Numbered from the stretch's first letter, positions 1-9,304 are shown. The stretch is 64,000 nucleotides of DNA from Streptomyces sp. H39-S7 (GCF_027158205.1 NZ_JAPVLU010000043.1:1-64000), one strand, 5' to 3'. The notes: generated from the letters alone by a model not told the origin. Numbers and translations: made by a program.

Positions 1-25
1 CCCGCCCCGCCGTTGTACGAACAGG

Positions 26-3000
26 TCAGCCGGTGACCTTCTTGATGATGACGCTGCCGGTTCCCGCGATGGTGCCGCGGGAGTTCAGGAGCTGCACCTC
101 ACCGAAGAACTGACGTCCTTCGGGGGCCGGGGACGCGGCCACGACCTGGGCGGAGAAGGACGCCGTGGCGCCGTTCGCCAGCGAGACGGTCTTGGTCTCG
201 TCGACCTTGACCTGGCCGAGCGAGGCGGCGAAGTACACGTCCTTGTAGTTGTACTCCGTGGTGCCCGCCGGGACCGAGTAGCCGGTCACGACGATGGTGT
301 ACGTACCGGCCGCCGGGTTGGCGACGCTGACGGCTTCCTCGGAGTCGCCGTCCGCGGACGAACCGACCTTGGTGGAACCGAGGTAGACCTCGAGGTCGAG
401 GTCGGCGCCGGTGTCCGAGGTGGAGCCGATCGCCACGTCGAGGCGGGAGGCGCCGGGGCCGACGACGACCGTCGTCTCCTTCGTCTCGCCCTGCGCGATG
501 GTCGGGCGGGCGGTCAGCGCGGAGCCGAGGGCGCCGCCCTTCAGCTTGCCGTCAAGGGCGGCGAAGCCGTTGGTGACCTTCCAGTCGACCGCGGCCGGCA
601 CGCCGACCTTGGCCTCGTCGAGGGTCTGCACGGCCGGGTCGAAGGTGACACCCAGCACCGACGCCGTGATGGCGTACGGGTTGTTCAGCAGCGGGGAGGT
701 ACGACGCGACTCGACCTCGATCTCCCACACACCGGGCAGCGGGTCGGTGTACGACCGCAGGTCGGGGCGGCAGGTGTTGGCCGGGTTGACGTAGTTCAGG
801 TAGCAGAACGGGGTGCCGGTGTTGTCCACCGGAACGCCGTACGGGTTGATCGCGATGAACCGGGTCTGGCTGGTCGCCTGGATGCCGCCGAGGGCGATCT
901 CCAGGGACTTGGCGCCGGCCGGCACGTTCAGGAAGTACGAGGTGGTGCTGTTGCGCTGCACCACGCCCGACTCCTTGGTGGAGAAGGCGGGGGCGGCCAG
1001 CGGCTTGGCGACCACGACGGTGGCCAGGATCTGCTGGTCGGTGCCCTTGGTGCGCTTGTCGTCCACGGTCAGGATGACGCTGTGCAGACCGGTGGTCTTC
1101 GCCTTGGCGGTGACCTTGACGGTGACCGGCACGTTCAGCGGCAGCGAGACCTCGCTGCTGCCGGCGAGCTTGAAGGTGCCGTCGTTGTTCTGCAGCGCCA
1201 GCGAGTGCTTGACCGGGCGGTCGGAGCCGGTGGTGCGGGTGATGGTGACGTCGTACGTCCGGGACTGGCCGGTCTTGAGGCCGCCCTGCCGGTCGTAGAT
1301 GCCGGTGCCGAAGCCCGGGGTCTTCAGGAACGCCGACAGCGCGGTGTTGACCGGAGCCTTGACGGTGTACTCGTTGGCCGAGACACCCGCCTTGATCAGG
1401 TTCCAGGCACCGTTGATGTCGATCAGGCCCGCGCCCTCTTCGTACGCCTGGGCGCCCGCGATGTGCTTCGCGGAGCTGGTCAGCGCGGTCCGCAGGGCGG
1501 CCGGGTTCAGGGGGATGTTCTTCTGCTTCGCGGCGGAGATCAGCAGTGCGCTGGCGCCCGCGGCCTGCGGGGAGGCCATCGAGGTGCCCTGCAGCATGGC
1601 GTAGCCGGGCGGCAGGGTGTAGCCGGCCTCGGCGACCGGGCCTCCGGGCTCCCAGGTCGGGATGGTGTTGATCGAGGCGCCGGGCGCGGTGATGGTCGGC
1701 GTGAAGCCGCCGTCCTCACGCGGGCCGCGCGACGAGAACGGCATCATCGCGTACGCCTTGTCCACCTGCGAGCCGTAGTCGGCCGCCCAGGTGTCCTTGG
1801 AGATCGACGCGCCGACGCTCAGGACCTTGTCGGCCAGGCCGGGGTCGCCGATGGTGTTGGCACCCGGGCCGCTGTTGCCGGCCGAGATGACCAGCTGGAC
1901 GCCGTAGGTGTCGATGAGGCGCGTGTACAGCTCGGCGCGCGCGTTGTTGGCGTCGTTCAGCGCGGGCAGGCCGCCGATGGACATGTTGACGATGTCCACG
2001 CCGCGGTTCACGACGAGGTCGATCATGCCCTCGGTCAGTGCGACGTTGGTGCAGCCGCCGGTCCAGGTGCAGGCGCGCGAGGAGACGATCTTCGCGCCGG
2101 GAGCCGCACCGTTCATCTTGCCGCCGAACAGGCCGTTCGCGGCGGTGATGCCCGCGACGTGGGTGCCGTGCTCGGACTCGATGACCCCGATGTTGACGAA
2201 GTCGGCCTTCTTGCCGACCCAGTCGCCGCCGTACGGGTCCGTCGGGACGTCCTTGCGGATCTGGACGACGAACGGGATCGACTCGGAGATGGCGGTGTCC
2301 GGGTTGTCCGTCCCGAAGTGCGCGATCTGGAAGCCGCTCTTGTAGGGCTTGAGCGCCTCGTCGTCGGTGAAGTCACCGTTGTTGTTCAGGTCGACGCGCA
2401 CGGTGCCGGCGGCGGCGTCGTAGAGCACGCCCCAGACATCGGTGGTGTCGCCGTCACGGTTGAGGTCGCCCGCCATGTCGCCGCCGGTCGTGGCGGCCTC
2501 GGAGAACAGGTTGAACTTGTAGGCACCGGCCGGTGCGGCCCAGGTCCGTCCGGCGATGGTGAAGCTGGGGCCCGCGACCTCGGCCGTCATCCGGCGCCAG
2601 GTGGCGTCGCTGTCGGTTATCGGGTCGGTGGCGGTGACCCAGTCGACGATCTTGCGCTCGCCGGTGGTGGTCTTCTGCAGCGCCGGGTGACCGAGGTCGA
2701 CGCCGGAGTCCAGGATGCCGATGGTCACGCCGCGGCCGTCGGCCTTGGGCTGGTTCTTGACGAAGTCGACCGCGCCGGTCTCGAAGGCGGGCTGGTACGG
2801 GTTCTTCGCCGGGGTGCTCGCGCTGGGACCGGGGTAGGTCTTCGCCGCGGCCTTGCCCTTGGCCTTCGCGCCCTTGGCGGTGTCCGCCACAGGCGTCGGG
2901 TCGTCGAGCGCGATCTCCTGCTTGAGGTCGATGCCGTGAACCGCGGACAGCTTCTGGGCCTTGGCGATCGCCGAGTCCGCCTTGGCGGTCGGGACGGTCG

Positions 3001-3343
3001 CGCGCACGTAGCCGAGCTTGTCGTAGGTGCTCCCCACCGAGGCGCCGGAGGCACCGAGCTGGTCGGCGACCTGCTTGGTGGCGCCGGGAGCGGTGGCGAT
3101 CATCATCGTCACGGTCTTGTCGCCGTCGGACTTGGCCTGCGCCAGGAGCGCCGCGTCGGCGGATCCGAGCTTGTCGGTGGAGGCCTTGACCGGGGCGGAA
3201 GCGGGGCCGCCGGCCGGAGTGCCGGTGGGGGCGTTGTCCGCGAACGCGGTGGCGGACCCGGTCGCGGCCAGTGCGGCCACCAGGCCCGCGGCGAGCGCGA
3301 CGCGGGCCACGCGTCTCTTGGCGCGTATGTGATCGAGAGGCAT
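26..3343 (-). CDS. Secreted subtilisin-like S8 serine peptidase with PPC domain
   Basis: Extracellular subtilisin-family protease of 1105 aa. A Sec-type signal peptide covers about residues 1-36 (basic KRR, hydrophobic Ala/Leu core, AFA-D cleavage). A prodomain-like segment follows, then the S8 catalytic domain with Asp212 (GILDSG), His392 (EHGTHVAG), oxyanion Asn490 (SAGNSG) and Ser588 (GTSMASP). About 180 residues separate Asp and His. That insert carries two Asp-rich loops, DLNRDGD and DLNNNGD (about 293-304 and 318-329), that resemble EF-hand or dockerin calcium loops. Towards the C-terminus a PPC-like beta domain (about 960-1045) contains TGADLDLEVY. The start at 3343 is chosen because AAGGA sits 5 nt upstream; the in-frame ATG at 3349 abuts that RBS directly. 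Substrate unknown. Confidence 0.93.
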   Translation of the reverse strand: MPLDHIRAKRRVARVALAAGLVAALAATGSATAFADNAPTGTPAGGPASAPVKASTDKLGSADAALLAQAKSDGDKTVTMMIATAPGATKQVADQLGASGASVGSTYDKLGYVRATVPTAKADSAIAKAQKLSAVHGIDLKQEIALDDPTPVADTAKGAKAKGKAAAKTYPGPSASTPAKNPYQPAFETGAVDFVKNQPKADGRGVTIGILDSGVDLGHPALQKTTTGERKIVDWVTATDPITDSDATWRRMTAEVAGPSFTIAGRTWAAPAGAYKFNLFSEAATTGGDMAGDLNRDGDTTDVWGVLYDAAAGTVRVDLNNNGDFTDDEALKPYKSGFQIAHFGTDNPDTAISESIPFVVQIRKDVPTDPYGGDWVGKKADFVNIGVIESEHGTHVAGITAANGLFGGKMNGAAPGAKIVSSRACTWTGGCTNVALTEGMIDLVVNRGVDIVNMSIGGLPALNDANNARAELYTRLIDTYGVQLVISAGNSGPGANTIGDPGLADKVLSVGASISKDTWAADYGSQVDKAYAMMPFSSRGPREDGGFTPTITAPGASINTIPTWEPGGPVAEAGYTLPPGYAMLQGTSMASPQAAGASALLISAAKQKNIPLNPAALRTALTSSAKHIAGAQAYEEGAGLIDINGAWNLIKAGVSANEYTVKAPVNTALSAFLKTPGFGTGIYDRQGGLKTGQSRTYDVTITRTTGSDRPVKHSLALQNNDGTFKLAGSSEVSLPLNVPVTVKVTAKAKTTGLHSVILTVDDKRTKGTDQQILATVVVAKPLAAPAFSTKESGVVQRNSTTSYFLNVPAGAKSLEIALGGIQATSQTRFIAINPYGVPVDNTGTPFCYLNYVNPANTCRPDLRSYTDPLPGVWEIEVESRRTSPLLNNPYAITASVLGVTFDPAVQTLDEAKVGVPAAVDWKVTNGFAALDGKLKGGALGSALTARPTIAQGETKETTVVVGPGASRLDVAIGSTSDTGADLDLEVYLGSTKVGSSADGDSEEAVSVANPAAGTYTIVVTGYSVPAGTTEYNYKDVYFAASLGQVKVDETKTVSLANGATASFSAQVVAASPAPEGRQFFGEVQLLNSRGTIAGTGSVIIKKVTG

Positions 3344-3499
3344 GGGCATCCTTGTTCGGAAAACGGTGCCGGTTGACCGCTAAGAGTCACGTAAGCAACC
3401 GGTGTTTGTGGAGAGTTGTCCGAGACGGGATGTGGACATGACGTATTTCCGCCATGCGCCACAGGGAACAAAGCGCGCGCAAAGGATGAAAAGCGCCGG

Positions 3500-4516
3500 T
3501 CAACTCGGGGTCACGACCAGGTAAGCGGCCGGGGTCCGGTCGCTCGAAGCCATCAGAGCGGTGCGCACGACGGTCGCCTGCTGGTCCAGCGTGTCCCGTA
3601 GCTTCTTCGGGGTGAGGTGGACGACGGTGATGCCCAACCGCTCCAACTGCTCGCGCTTCTGGGCGTACTGCGACCACAGGGCGTCGTCGTCCTGGCGGGG
3701 TCCGCGCGCGTCGATCTCCAGCGCCACCGCGTGCTCGGGCCAGTACGCGTCGACGCCGCCGAGCGACGGCCCGCCGGGCAGCCGCAGGTCGACGTGCCAC
3801 ACCGGGTCCGGCAGGCCGTAGCAGGTCACCATCTCGTACAGCCGGCCCTCGGCGAGCGCGCGGCCCTCCGCGAGCAGCGCGTCCACCGCGTCCGCCACGT
3901 GCTGCCGGGACAGCAGCCGGGCCCGGCTCAGCTCCCGGACCACCGCGGCCGCCTCGCAGTGGCCGCCGCGCACCGCCTCGGTCAGCAGCCGCCGTACGGT
4001 CTCGGCGTCGTCGAGGTCCGCGACCGCGTCGGCCAGCGCGCGCGGCACCGGCGCGCACGGCAGCCCGGTCACCTGCTGCGCCGGGGGCAGCGTGTGCGCC
4101 CGGTGGATCGCCACGTCCCCGGCGTTCCGCAGCCGCCGCTGGCGCGGCACCAGGACGTCGATCCGGTCGATCCCCAGCAGCGGCGGCACCGAGGAGAACC
4201 GGTGCAGGGCCAGCGCCGCCAGCCCGGTCACCATCGCCTGTCCGTCCACCGGCCCGTCCGGGCCGTCCGTGGCGCCCGGCTCGCAACCCGCGTACAGCAG
4301 CGCCGCCCGCAGCCGCTCGTCGCCGGTGGGCGGCCCGGCGTGCAGCAGGAACACCTGCGGCAGCACCTGCTGCCACGGCCCGCCCGGCCGGCAGCGTTCC
4401 GCCAGGGTGCTCGCGGTCACGCCGTGCTCCCGCAGCTGACGTGTCGTCAAGATCCGCCGCTGGGTGCGGGAGAGGTGGTCCAGGGGGCGGGGGGTGTGCG
4501 GTGCGTTGTGGTTCAT
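3500..4516 (-). CDS. AbiEi-like winged-helix plus DUF559-type nuclease-fold protein
   Basis: Soluble 338-aa protein. Residues about 15-75 (LTTRQLREHGVTASTLAERC, then a PQVFLLHAGPPTGDERL-like wing) match the N-terminal helix-turn-helix domain of AbiEi antitoxins. The last about 110 residues (VDAYWPEHAVALEID, then KREQLERLGITVVHLTPKKL) match DUF559/Vsr-like PD-(D/E)xK folds. This combination is frequent in Streptomyces as single genes of unknown role. No AbiEii-like toxin lies beside it, so an active toxin-antitoxin pair is not supported. The RBS before the ATG is weak. It is transcribed in the same direction as pepN and the S8 peptidase but separated from each by 150-265 bp. The domain assignment is good; the function is unknown. 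Confidence 0.75.
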   Translation of the reverse strand: MNHNAPHTPRPLDHLSRTQRRILTTRQLREHGVTASTLAERCRPGGPWQQVLPQVFLLHAGPPTGDERLRAALLYAGCEPGATDGPDGPVDGQAMVTGLAALALHRFSSVPPLLGIDRIDVLVPRQRRLRNAGDVAIHRAHTLPPAQQVTGLPCAPVPRALADAVADLDDAETVRRLLTEAVRGGHCEAAAVVRELSRARLLSRQHVADAVDALLAEGRALAEGRLYEMVTCYGLPDPVWHVDLRLPGGPSLGGVDAYWPEHAVALEIDARGPRQDDDALWSQYAQKREQLERLGITVVHLTPKKLRDTLDQQATVVRTALMASSDRTPAAYLVVTPS

Positions 4517-4720
4517 GACGAGGTGGTTCCGTCGTGGGAGCGCGCGCTAACCGCTGTTACACAGCCGTCGACAAACCGGGACAAGCCCGCACTAAAGTTC
4601 AGGCGTTCGGATGCCGATGGGCGGTATTCACCTATTCGGGTGACGCTCCCGGCTGCCGCTGGGAGCAGCCCCGAGCCGTGAGGTGGGCGGATGCGCGGCG
4701 CGGCCCGGCGCCGCACGGCG

Positions 4721-4765
4721 GAACCCCGCCACGCCACCGCTCGAAAGGGTGACGTGACGGGGTTC
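4721..4765 (-). terminator. Hairpin downstream of pepN
   Basis: A 13-bp inverted repeat with one mismatch (arms 4721-4733 and 4753-4765) lies 17 nt beyond the pepN stop codon. There is no T-tract, as is usual in Streptomyces. Confidence 0.5.
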
Positions 4766-4781
4766 GGCGGACAGACAGTCC

Positions 4782-7358
4782 CTAGCGGTCGACGGCCTGG
4801 GCGCGCAGCGCGCGGGACAGGTCGTCGCGGGCCTCCAGGACGAGACGGCGCAGCGCGGGCGCCGCGTCCTGGTGCGCGTCGAGCCAGGCGCCGGCCGCGT
4901 CGGCGGTCTCCTGGGCGATCCGGTACCGCGGGAAGAGGCCCCGCACGATCGCCATGCCGATCTCGATCGAACGCTGCGACCAGATCCGCTCGATCACGTC
5001 GAAGTACCGGTCGGCGTAGGGCGCGAGCAGGTCCTCCTGGCCCGGCTGGTCGAACCCGGCGATGCTCGCCTCGACCAGCGCGTTCGACAGGGCGTCCGAT
5101 TCGACGACCGACGCCCACGCCTGTGCCTTGACCGCCGCCGACGGCCGGGCCGCCAGGCAGCGCACCTGATGCCGCCGCCCGGAGGCGGTGTCGTCGCGCG
5201 CCAGTTCGGCGGCGATCACGGCCTCGTCGACCTCGCCCGCGGCGGCCAGCGGCTCCAGGAACGACCAGCGCAGCTCCTGGTCGATCTCCAGACCGTCGAT
5301 CTTGGCGCTGCCCTCGAGCAGCCCGCTCAGCAGCTGGAGGTCGGCCGCCGACGAGGCGACCGCGGCGAAGAAGCGCGCCCAGGCGAGCTGGTGCCCGCTG
5401 CCCGGCTCCGCGAGCCGCAGCTCGGTCAGTGCGCCGTCGGCCAGCGCCGTGGCGCCCTCGGGACGCCACTTCGGCGACGTGTACTGGTGCAGGGCGGTCC
5501 GCGCCTGCTGGTGCAGCGACTGCAGCACGCCGATGTCGGACTCCTGCCCGGCGAACCGCAGGACGAGCCCGAGGTAGTCGCGGGCCGGCATCAGCGCGTC
5601 CCGCGTCATGTTCCACACCGCCGACCAGGCCAGCGCCCGCGCCATGGGGTCGGACAGATCGCCCAGGTGCTTGCGCAGGGTGTCGAGCGAGTCCGGGTCG
5701 AAGCGGATCTTGCAGTACGTCAGGTCCTCGTCGTTGACCAGGATCAGATCGGGCCGCTCGGCGCCCGCCAGTTCCGCCACGACCGTGCGGGACCCCGTGA
5801 CGTCGGTCTCGGCGCGGGCGTAGCGCTCCAGCGCGCCGCCCGCGGCCCGCCGGTACAGGCCGACGGCGACGCGGTGCGGCCGCAGCTCCGGGTGGGACGC
5901 GGCGGCGCTCTGCAGGACGGCCAGCTCGGTGATCCGGTCCTCGCCGTCGTACACGGCCTCCGGCGTCAGCGAGTTGACCCCGGCGGTCTGCAGCCAGGCG
6001 CGGGACCACCGCGCCATGTCCCGGCCGGAGGTCTCCTCCAGCACCGCCAGCAGGTCCGCCAGGGTGGTGTTCCCGTACGCGTGCCGCTTGAAGTAGCGCC
6101 GCGCCGCCTCCAGGAAGGCGTCCGCGCCGACGTAGGCGACGAGCTGCTTCAGCACGGACGCGCCCTTGGCGTACGTGATGCCGTCGAAGTTGAGCTTGGC
6201 GTCCTGGAGGTCGTGGATGTCCGCGGTGACGGGGTGCGTGGAGGGCAGCTGGTCGGCCCGGTACGCCCACGCCTTGCGGCGGTTGGCGAAGGTGATCCAG
6301 CCGTCCGTGAAGCGGGTCGCCTCCACCTGCGAGTACGCGCCCATGAAGTCGGCGAACGACTCCTTGAGCCACAGGTCGTCCCACCACTGCATGGTGACCA
6401 GGTCACCGAACCACATGTGCGCCATCTCGTGCAGGATGACGTTGGCCCGGCCCTCGTACGCCGCCTGCGTCACCTTGCCGCGGAACACGAACTCCTCGCG
6501 GAACGTGACGCAGCCCGGGTTCTCCATCGCGCCGATGTTGTACTCGGGCACGAACGCCTGGTCGTACTTCCCGAAGGGGTACGGGTAGTCGAACGTGTCG
6601 TGGAAGAAGTCCAGGCCCTGCTTGGTGATGGTGAAGACGTCGTCCGCGTCGAAGTGCGGCGCGAGCGAGGCCCGGCACAGCGCGCCGAGCGGGATGTCCA
6701 GCACGCTGCCGTCGTCGAAGGTGCGCGAGTAGTGGTCGCGCACCACGTGGTACGGCCCGGCGACGACCGCCGTGATGTACGTCGAGATCGGCTTGGTCGG
6801 CGCGAAGTCCCAGGTCGAGGAGGAGGGGTCGGCGTCCCGGACGGGGCCGGCCTGGGCCTCGTTGCTCAGCACGGTCCAGTGCGCGGGCGCGGTCACCGAG
6901 AAGGTGAAGGGCGCCTTGAGATCCGGCTGCTCGAAGTTGGCGAAGACCCGGCGGGCGTCGGCCGGCTCGTACTGCGTGTACAGGTACGTCTCGCCGTCCT
7001 CCGGGTCCGCGAACCGGTGCAGCCCCTCGCCGGTGCGGCTGTACGCGCACCGCGCTTCCACGGTGAGGACGTTCTCGGCGGCGAGGTCGTCGAGGGCGAC
7101 CCGCGTCCCGTCGAACACGACCGCCGGGTCCAGCGCCCGTCCGTTCAGCACCACGGAGTCGACGGCCGGGGCGAGCAGGTCCACGAAGGTGGCCGCGCCG
7201 GGCCGCGCGGACCGGAAGCGGATCGTGGTCACCGAGCGGAACGTGTCCTCGTCCGGCCGGGTGGCCGACCGCAGGTCGAGCGCGACCTCGTATCCGTCGA
7301 CCGAAAGGATCCGCGCACGCTCGCGGGCCTCGTCGCGGGACAGGTTCTCACCGGGCAC
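4782..7358 (-). CDS. pepN: Aminopeptidase N, M1 zinc metallopeptidase
   Basis: Cytosolic M1 aminopeptidase of 858 aa that removes N-terminal residues from peptides. The exopeptidase motif GAMEN is at 276-280. The zinc site HEMAH is at 310-314, with the third ligand Glu333 (KESFADF) 18 residues after the second His. The C-terminal half is the helical ERAP1-like domain of bacterial/actinobacterial PepN; length fits the family. The reading frame stays open for 39 codons further upstream, but GTG at 7358 is preceded by AAAGGAG at 6 nt and gives the N-terminus PGENLSRDEARERA expected for Streptomyces PepN. It is divergent from the DsbA-family gene at 7508. Confidence 0.95.
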   Translation of the reverse strand: MPGENLSRDEARERARILSVDGYEVALDLRSATRPDEDTFRSVTTIRFRSARPGAATFVDLLAPAVDSVVLNGRALDPAVVFDGTRVALDDLAAENVLTVEARCAYSRTGEGLHRFADPEDGETYLYTQYEPADARRVFANFEQPDLKAPFTFSVTAPAHWTVLSNEAQAGPVRDADPSSSTWDFAPTKPISTYITAVVAGPYHVVRDHYSRTFDDGSVLDIPLGALCRASLAPHFDADDVFTITKQGLDFFHDTFDYPYPFGKYDQAFVPEYNIGAMENPGCVTFREEFVFRGKVTQAAYEGRANVILHEMAHMWFGDLVTMQWWDDLWLKESFADFMGAYSQVEATRFTDGWITFANRRKAWAYRADQLPSTHPVTADIHDLQDAKLNFDGITYAKGASVLKQLVAYVGADAFLEAARRYFKRHAYGNTTLADLLAVLEETSGRDMARWSRAWLQTAGVNSLTPEAVYDGEDRITELAVLQSAAASHPELRPHRVAVGLYRRAAGGALERYARAETDVTGSRTVVAELAGAERPDLILVNDEDLTYCKIRFDPDSLDTLRKHLGDLSDPMARALAWSAVWNMTRDALMPARDYLGLVLRFAGQESDIGVLQSLHQQARTALHQYTSPKWRPEGATALADGALTELRLAEPGSGHQLAWARFFAAVASSAADLQLLSGLLEGSAKIDGLEIDQELRWSFLEPLAAAGEVDEAVIAAELARDDTASGRRHQVRCLAARPSAAVKAQAWASVVESDALSNALVEASIAGFDQPGQEDLLAPYADRYFDVIERIWSQRSIEIGMAIVRGLFPRYRIAQETADAAGAWLDAHQDAAPALRRLVLEARDDLSRALRAQAVDR

Positions 7359-7507
7359 TGATGACTCCTTTGTCAGCATCGTCGGTCGATTCGCATACTC
7401 CCACGTCGCACCTATGGACGACAGGCGGGAATGCGGCCCCCGATCCGGAGGTTTCCGAGGTACGAGCGGTCCCATGCCGTGTTGTTCGTTCCTGAGGAGA
7501 AGTTGAA

Positions 7508-8146
7508 GTGACCACAGCTGAGAAGACCCCCGTCGACTTCTGGTTCGACCCGCTGTGCCCCTGGGCGTGGATGACCTCGCGCTGGATGCTGGAGGTCGAG
7601 AAGGTCCGGCCGGTCGAGGTCCGCTGGCACGTCATGAGCCTCGCCGTCCTCAATGAGCCGAAGATCGACGAGCTGCCGGAGCAGTACCGCGAGCTGCTCG
7701 GCCCGAAGGGCTGGCGGCCGGTGCGCGTGGTCGTCGCGGCCCAGCAGAAGTACGGGGACGAGGTCGTCGGGAAGCTCTACACCGCGCTCGGCACCCGATT
7801 CCACAACCGCGGCGAGGGCCCGACCCTGGAGGCGATCGTCGGGGCGCTGGAGGACGCGGGCCTGCCCGCGGAGCTGATCGACTACGCCGACAAGGACACC
7901 TACGACGCCGAGGTGCGCTCCTCCCACCAGGAGGGCATCGACAAGGTCGGCCAGGACGTCGGCACCCCGGTCATCGCCGTTCCCGGCGCCGACGGCGAGC
8001 AGGTCGCGTTCTTCGGCCCGGTCGTCACCCCCGCCCCCAAGGGCGAGGCCGCGGCCCGCCTCTGGGACGGCACCCTGCTGGTCGCCTCCACCCCCGGCTT
8101 CTACGAGATCAAGCGCACCCGGACCGCCGGGCCGATCTTCGACTGA
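7508..8146 (+). CDS. DsbA-family oxidoreductase, Rv2466c-like mycothiol-dependent type
   Basis: Thioredoxin-fold protein of 212 aa, similar over its whole length to the mycobacterial mycothiol-dependent reductase Rv2466c (DFWFDPLCPW near the start, HVMSL, DVGTPVI cis-Pro loop, ELKRTRT-like C-terminus read here as EIKRTRT). Mycobacterial members have CPWC at the active site; this one reads Cys17-Pro-Trp-Ala20, a single-cysteine form. A monothiol mechanism using mycothiol as the second thiol is inferred. The GTG start has GAGGAGAAG upstream. Its TGA overlaps the ATG of the next gene by one base (TGATG), so the two are probably translationally coupled. Confidence 0.88.
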   Translation: MTTAEKTPVDFWFDPLCPWAWMTSRWMLEVEKVRPVEVRWHVMSLAVLNEPKIDELPEQYRELLGPKGWRPVRVVVAAQQKYGDEVVGKLYTALGTRFHNRGEGPTLEAIVGALEDAGLPAELIDYADKDTYDAEVRSSHQEGIDKVGQDVGTPVIAVPGADGEQVAFFGPVVTPAPKGEAAARLWDGTLLVASTPGFYEIKRTRTAGPIFD

Positions 8147-8532
8147 TGCCGCACCTCGGACTGGTGACCCTCGTCGTGCGCGACTACGACGAGGCGATCG
8201 CCTTCTACACCGGCGCTCTCGGCTTCGAGCTGCGCGAGGACACCGTGCGCGACGACGGCAGCCGCTGGGTGGTCGTCGCGCCCGCCGGGTCGCCGCAGAC
8301 GGGACTGCTCCTGGCGCGCGCCTCCACTCCCGAGCAGGAGGCGCGGATCGGCGGCCAGACCGGCGGCCGGGTCGGGCACTTCCTGACCACGGACGACTTC
8401 GACCGCGACTACAAGCACATGGTCGCGGCCGGCGTCGTCTTCGAGGAGGAGCCGCGGCACGAGGCGTACGGTTCCGTCGTGGTCTTCCAGGATCTGTACG
8501 GCAACCGCTGGGACCTCATCGAACCCCGTTGA
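8146..8532 (+). CDS. VOC superfamily (glyoxalase/bleomycin-resistance fold) protein
   Basis: 128-aa protein with one vicinal-oxygen-chelate unit: an N-terminal betaalphabetabetabeta half (LGLVTLVVRDYDEAIAFYTG) and a C-terminal half ending VVFQDLYGNRWDLIEP. Such proteins bind a divalent metal between paired modules and act in detoxification or antibiotic binding; the substrate cannot be told from sequence. The start codon overlaps the stop of the DsbA-family gene by one nucleotide, so the pair is probably a two-gene thiol/electrophile-detoxification operon (inference). A perfect terminator hairpin follows. Confidence 0.85.
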   Translation: MPHLGLVTLVVRDYDEAIAFYTGALGFELREDTVRDDGSRWVVVAPAGSPQTGLLLARASTPEQEARIGGQTGGRVGHFLTTDDFDRDYKHMVAAGVVFEEEPRHEAYGSVVVFQDLYGNRWDLIEPR

Positions 8533-8553
8533 CGGCCGGTCGGCAGGAGACGG

Positions 8554-8592
8554 CGAAGGCCCCCGCGCGACACCACCGCGCGGGGGCCTTCG
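8554..8592. terminator. Bidirectional terminator between VOC gene and sodF
   Basis: Perfect 16-bp inverted repeat (8554-8569 and 8577-8592) with a 7-nt loop in the convergent gap between the VOC gene and sodF; it can serve both strands. Confidence 0.88.
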
Positions 8593-8618
8593 GCTTTCGG
8601 GGCCGGGCCGTGTCGTCC

Positions 8619-9260
8619 TTACGGCACCAGCAGCAGGCCGCTTGCCCGCTCCTTGGCGGCGGCGAACCTGGCCTGGACGTCCTGCCAGTTCACGACGCGC
8701 CACATCGCCTCGACGAAGTCGACCTTCTGGTTGCGGTACTGAAGATAGAACGCGTGCTCCCAGGCGTCGAAGACGAGGAGCGGAACGCTGCCCTGGCCGA
8801 CGTTCCCCTGGTGGTCGTAGATCTGCTCGACGATCAGCCGCTCGCTGAGCGGCTCGTAGGCCAGCACGCCCCAGCCGGATCCCTGCGTGGTGGCCGCGGC
8901 CTTGGAGAGCTGGGCCTTGAAGCGGTCGAAACCGCCGAAGTCCTCCGCGAGGGCGTCCGCGAGCTGCCCCGTGCCGTCCTGGTCCAGCGGCTCGCCGCCG
9001 CCGTCGCCCGACATGTTGGACCAGTAGATGCTGTGCAGGATGTGGCCGGAGAGGTGGAAGGCGAGGCTCTTCTCGAGCCCGTTGATGCCTCCCCACTGCT
9101 CCTTGTCGCGGGCTTCGGCGAGCTGGTCGAGGGTGTCGTTCGCGCCCTTCACGTATGCCGCGTGGTGCTTGTCGTGGTGCAGCTCGATGATCTCGCCGCT
9201 GATCACGGGCTCCAGCGAGGCGTAGTCGTAGGGCAGTTCAGGAAGCGTGTAGGTGGGCAT
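8619..9260 (-). CDS. sodF: Iron-type superoxide dismutase
   Basis: Cytosolic Fe/Mn-family superoxide dismutase of 213 aa that converts superoxide to peroxide and oxygen. Metal ligands are visible: His28 (ELHHDKHH), His76 (GHILHSIYW), Asp165 and His169 (DAWEHAFY). In Streptomyces the iron enzyme SodF is the alternative to nickel SodN and is repressed by the Fur-family regulator Nur when nickel is present. That regulation is supported here by a Nur-box match 28 nt upstream of the ATG. A GGAGGAA RBS precedes the start. Assignment as the iron form rests on similarity to Streptomyces SodF. Confidence 0.95.
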   Translation of the reverse strand: MPTYTLPELPYDYASLEPVISGEIIELHHDKHHAAYVKGANDTLDQLAEARDKEQWGGINGLEKSLAFHLSGHILHSIYWSNMSGDGGGEPLDQDGTGQLADALAEDFGGFDRFKAQLSKAAATTQGSGWGVLAYEPLSERLIVEQIYDHQGNVGQGSVPLLVFDAWEHAFYLQYRNQKVDFVEAMWRVVNWQDVQARFAAAKERASGLLLVP

Positions 9261-9287
9261 GCGCGAGTTCCTCCGGCCGCTAGCTTA

Positions 9288-9304
9288 TTGCAAGTCTTAT
9301 GCAA
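9288..9304. promoter_or_regulatory. Nur-box-like operator upstream of sodF
   Basis: TTGCAA-N5-ATGCAA matches the published Streptomyces Nur box tTGCaa-N5-ttGCAA at all but one position. A further TTGCA half-site starts at 9305. It lies just before the sodF start, where a bound repressor would block transcription. Confidence 0.82.

Noticed and set aside
1082..3376. 764-aa plus-strand ORF opposite the S8 peptidase
   Set aside because: Low-complexity antisense shadow; the peptidase motifs are intact on the minus strand.
3500..4516. Toxin-antitoxin system (AbiE type)
   Set aside because: An AbiEi-like domain is present, but no AbiEii-like toxin gene lies on either side.
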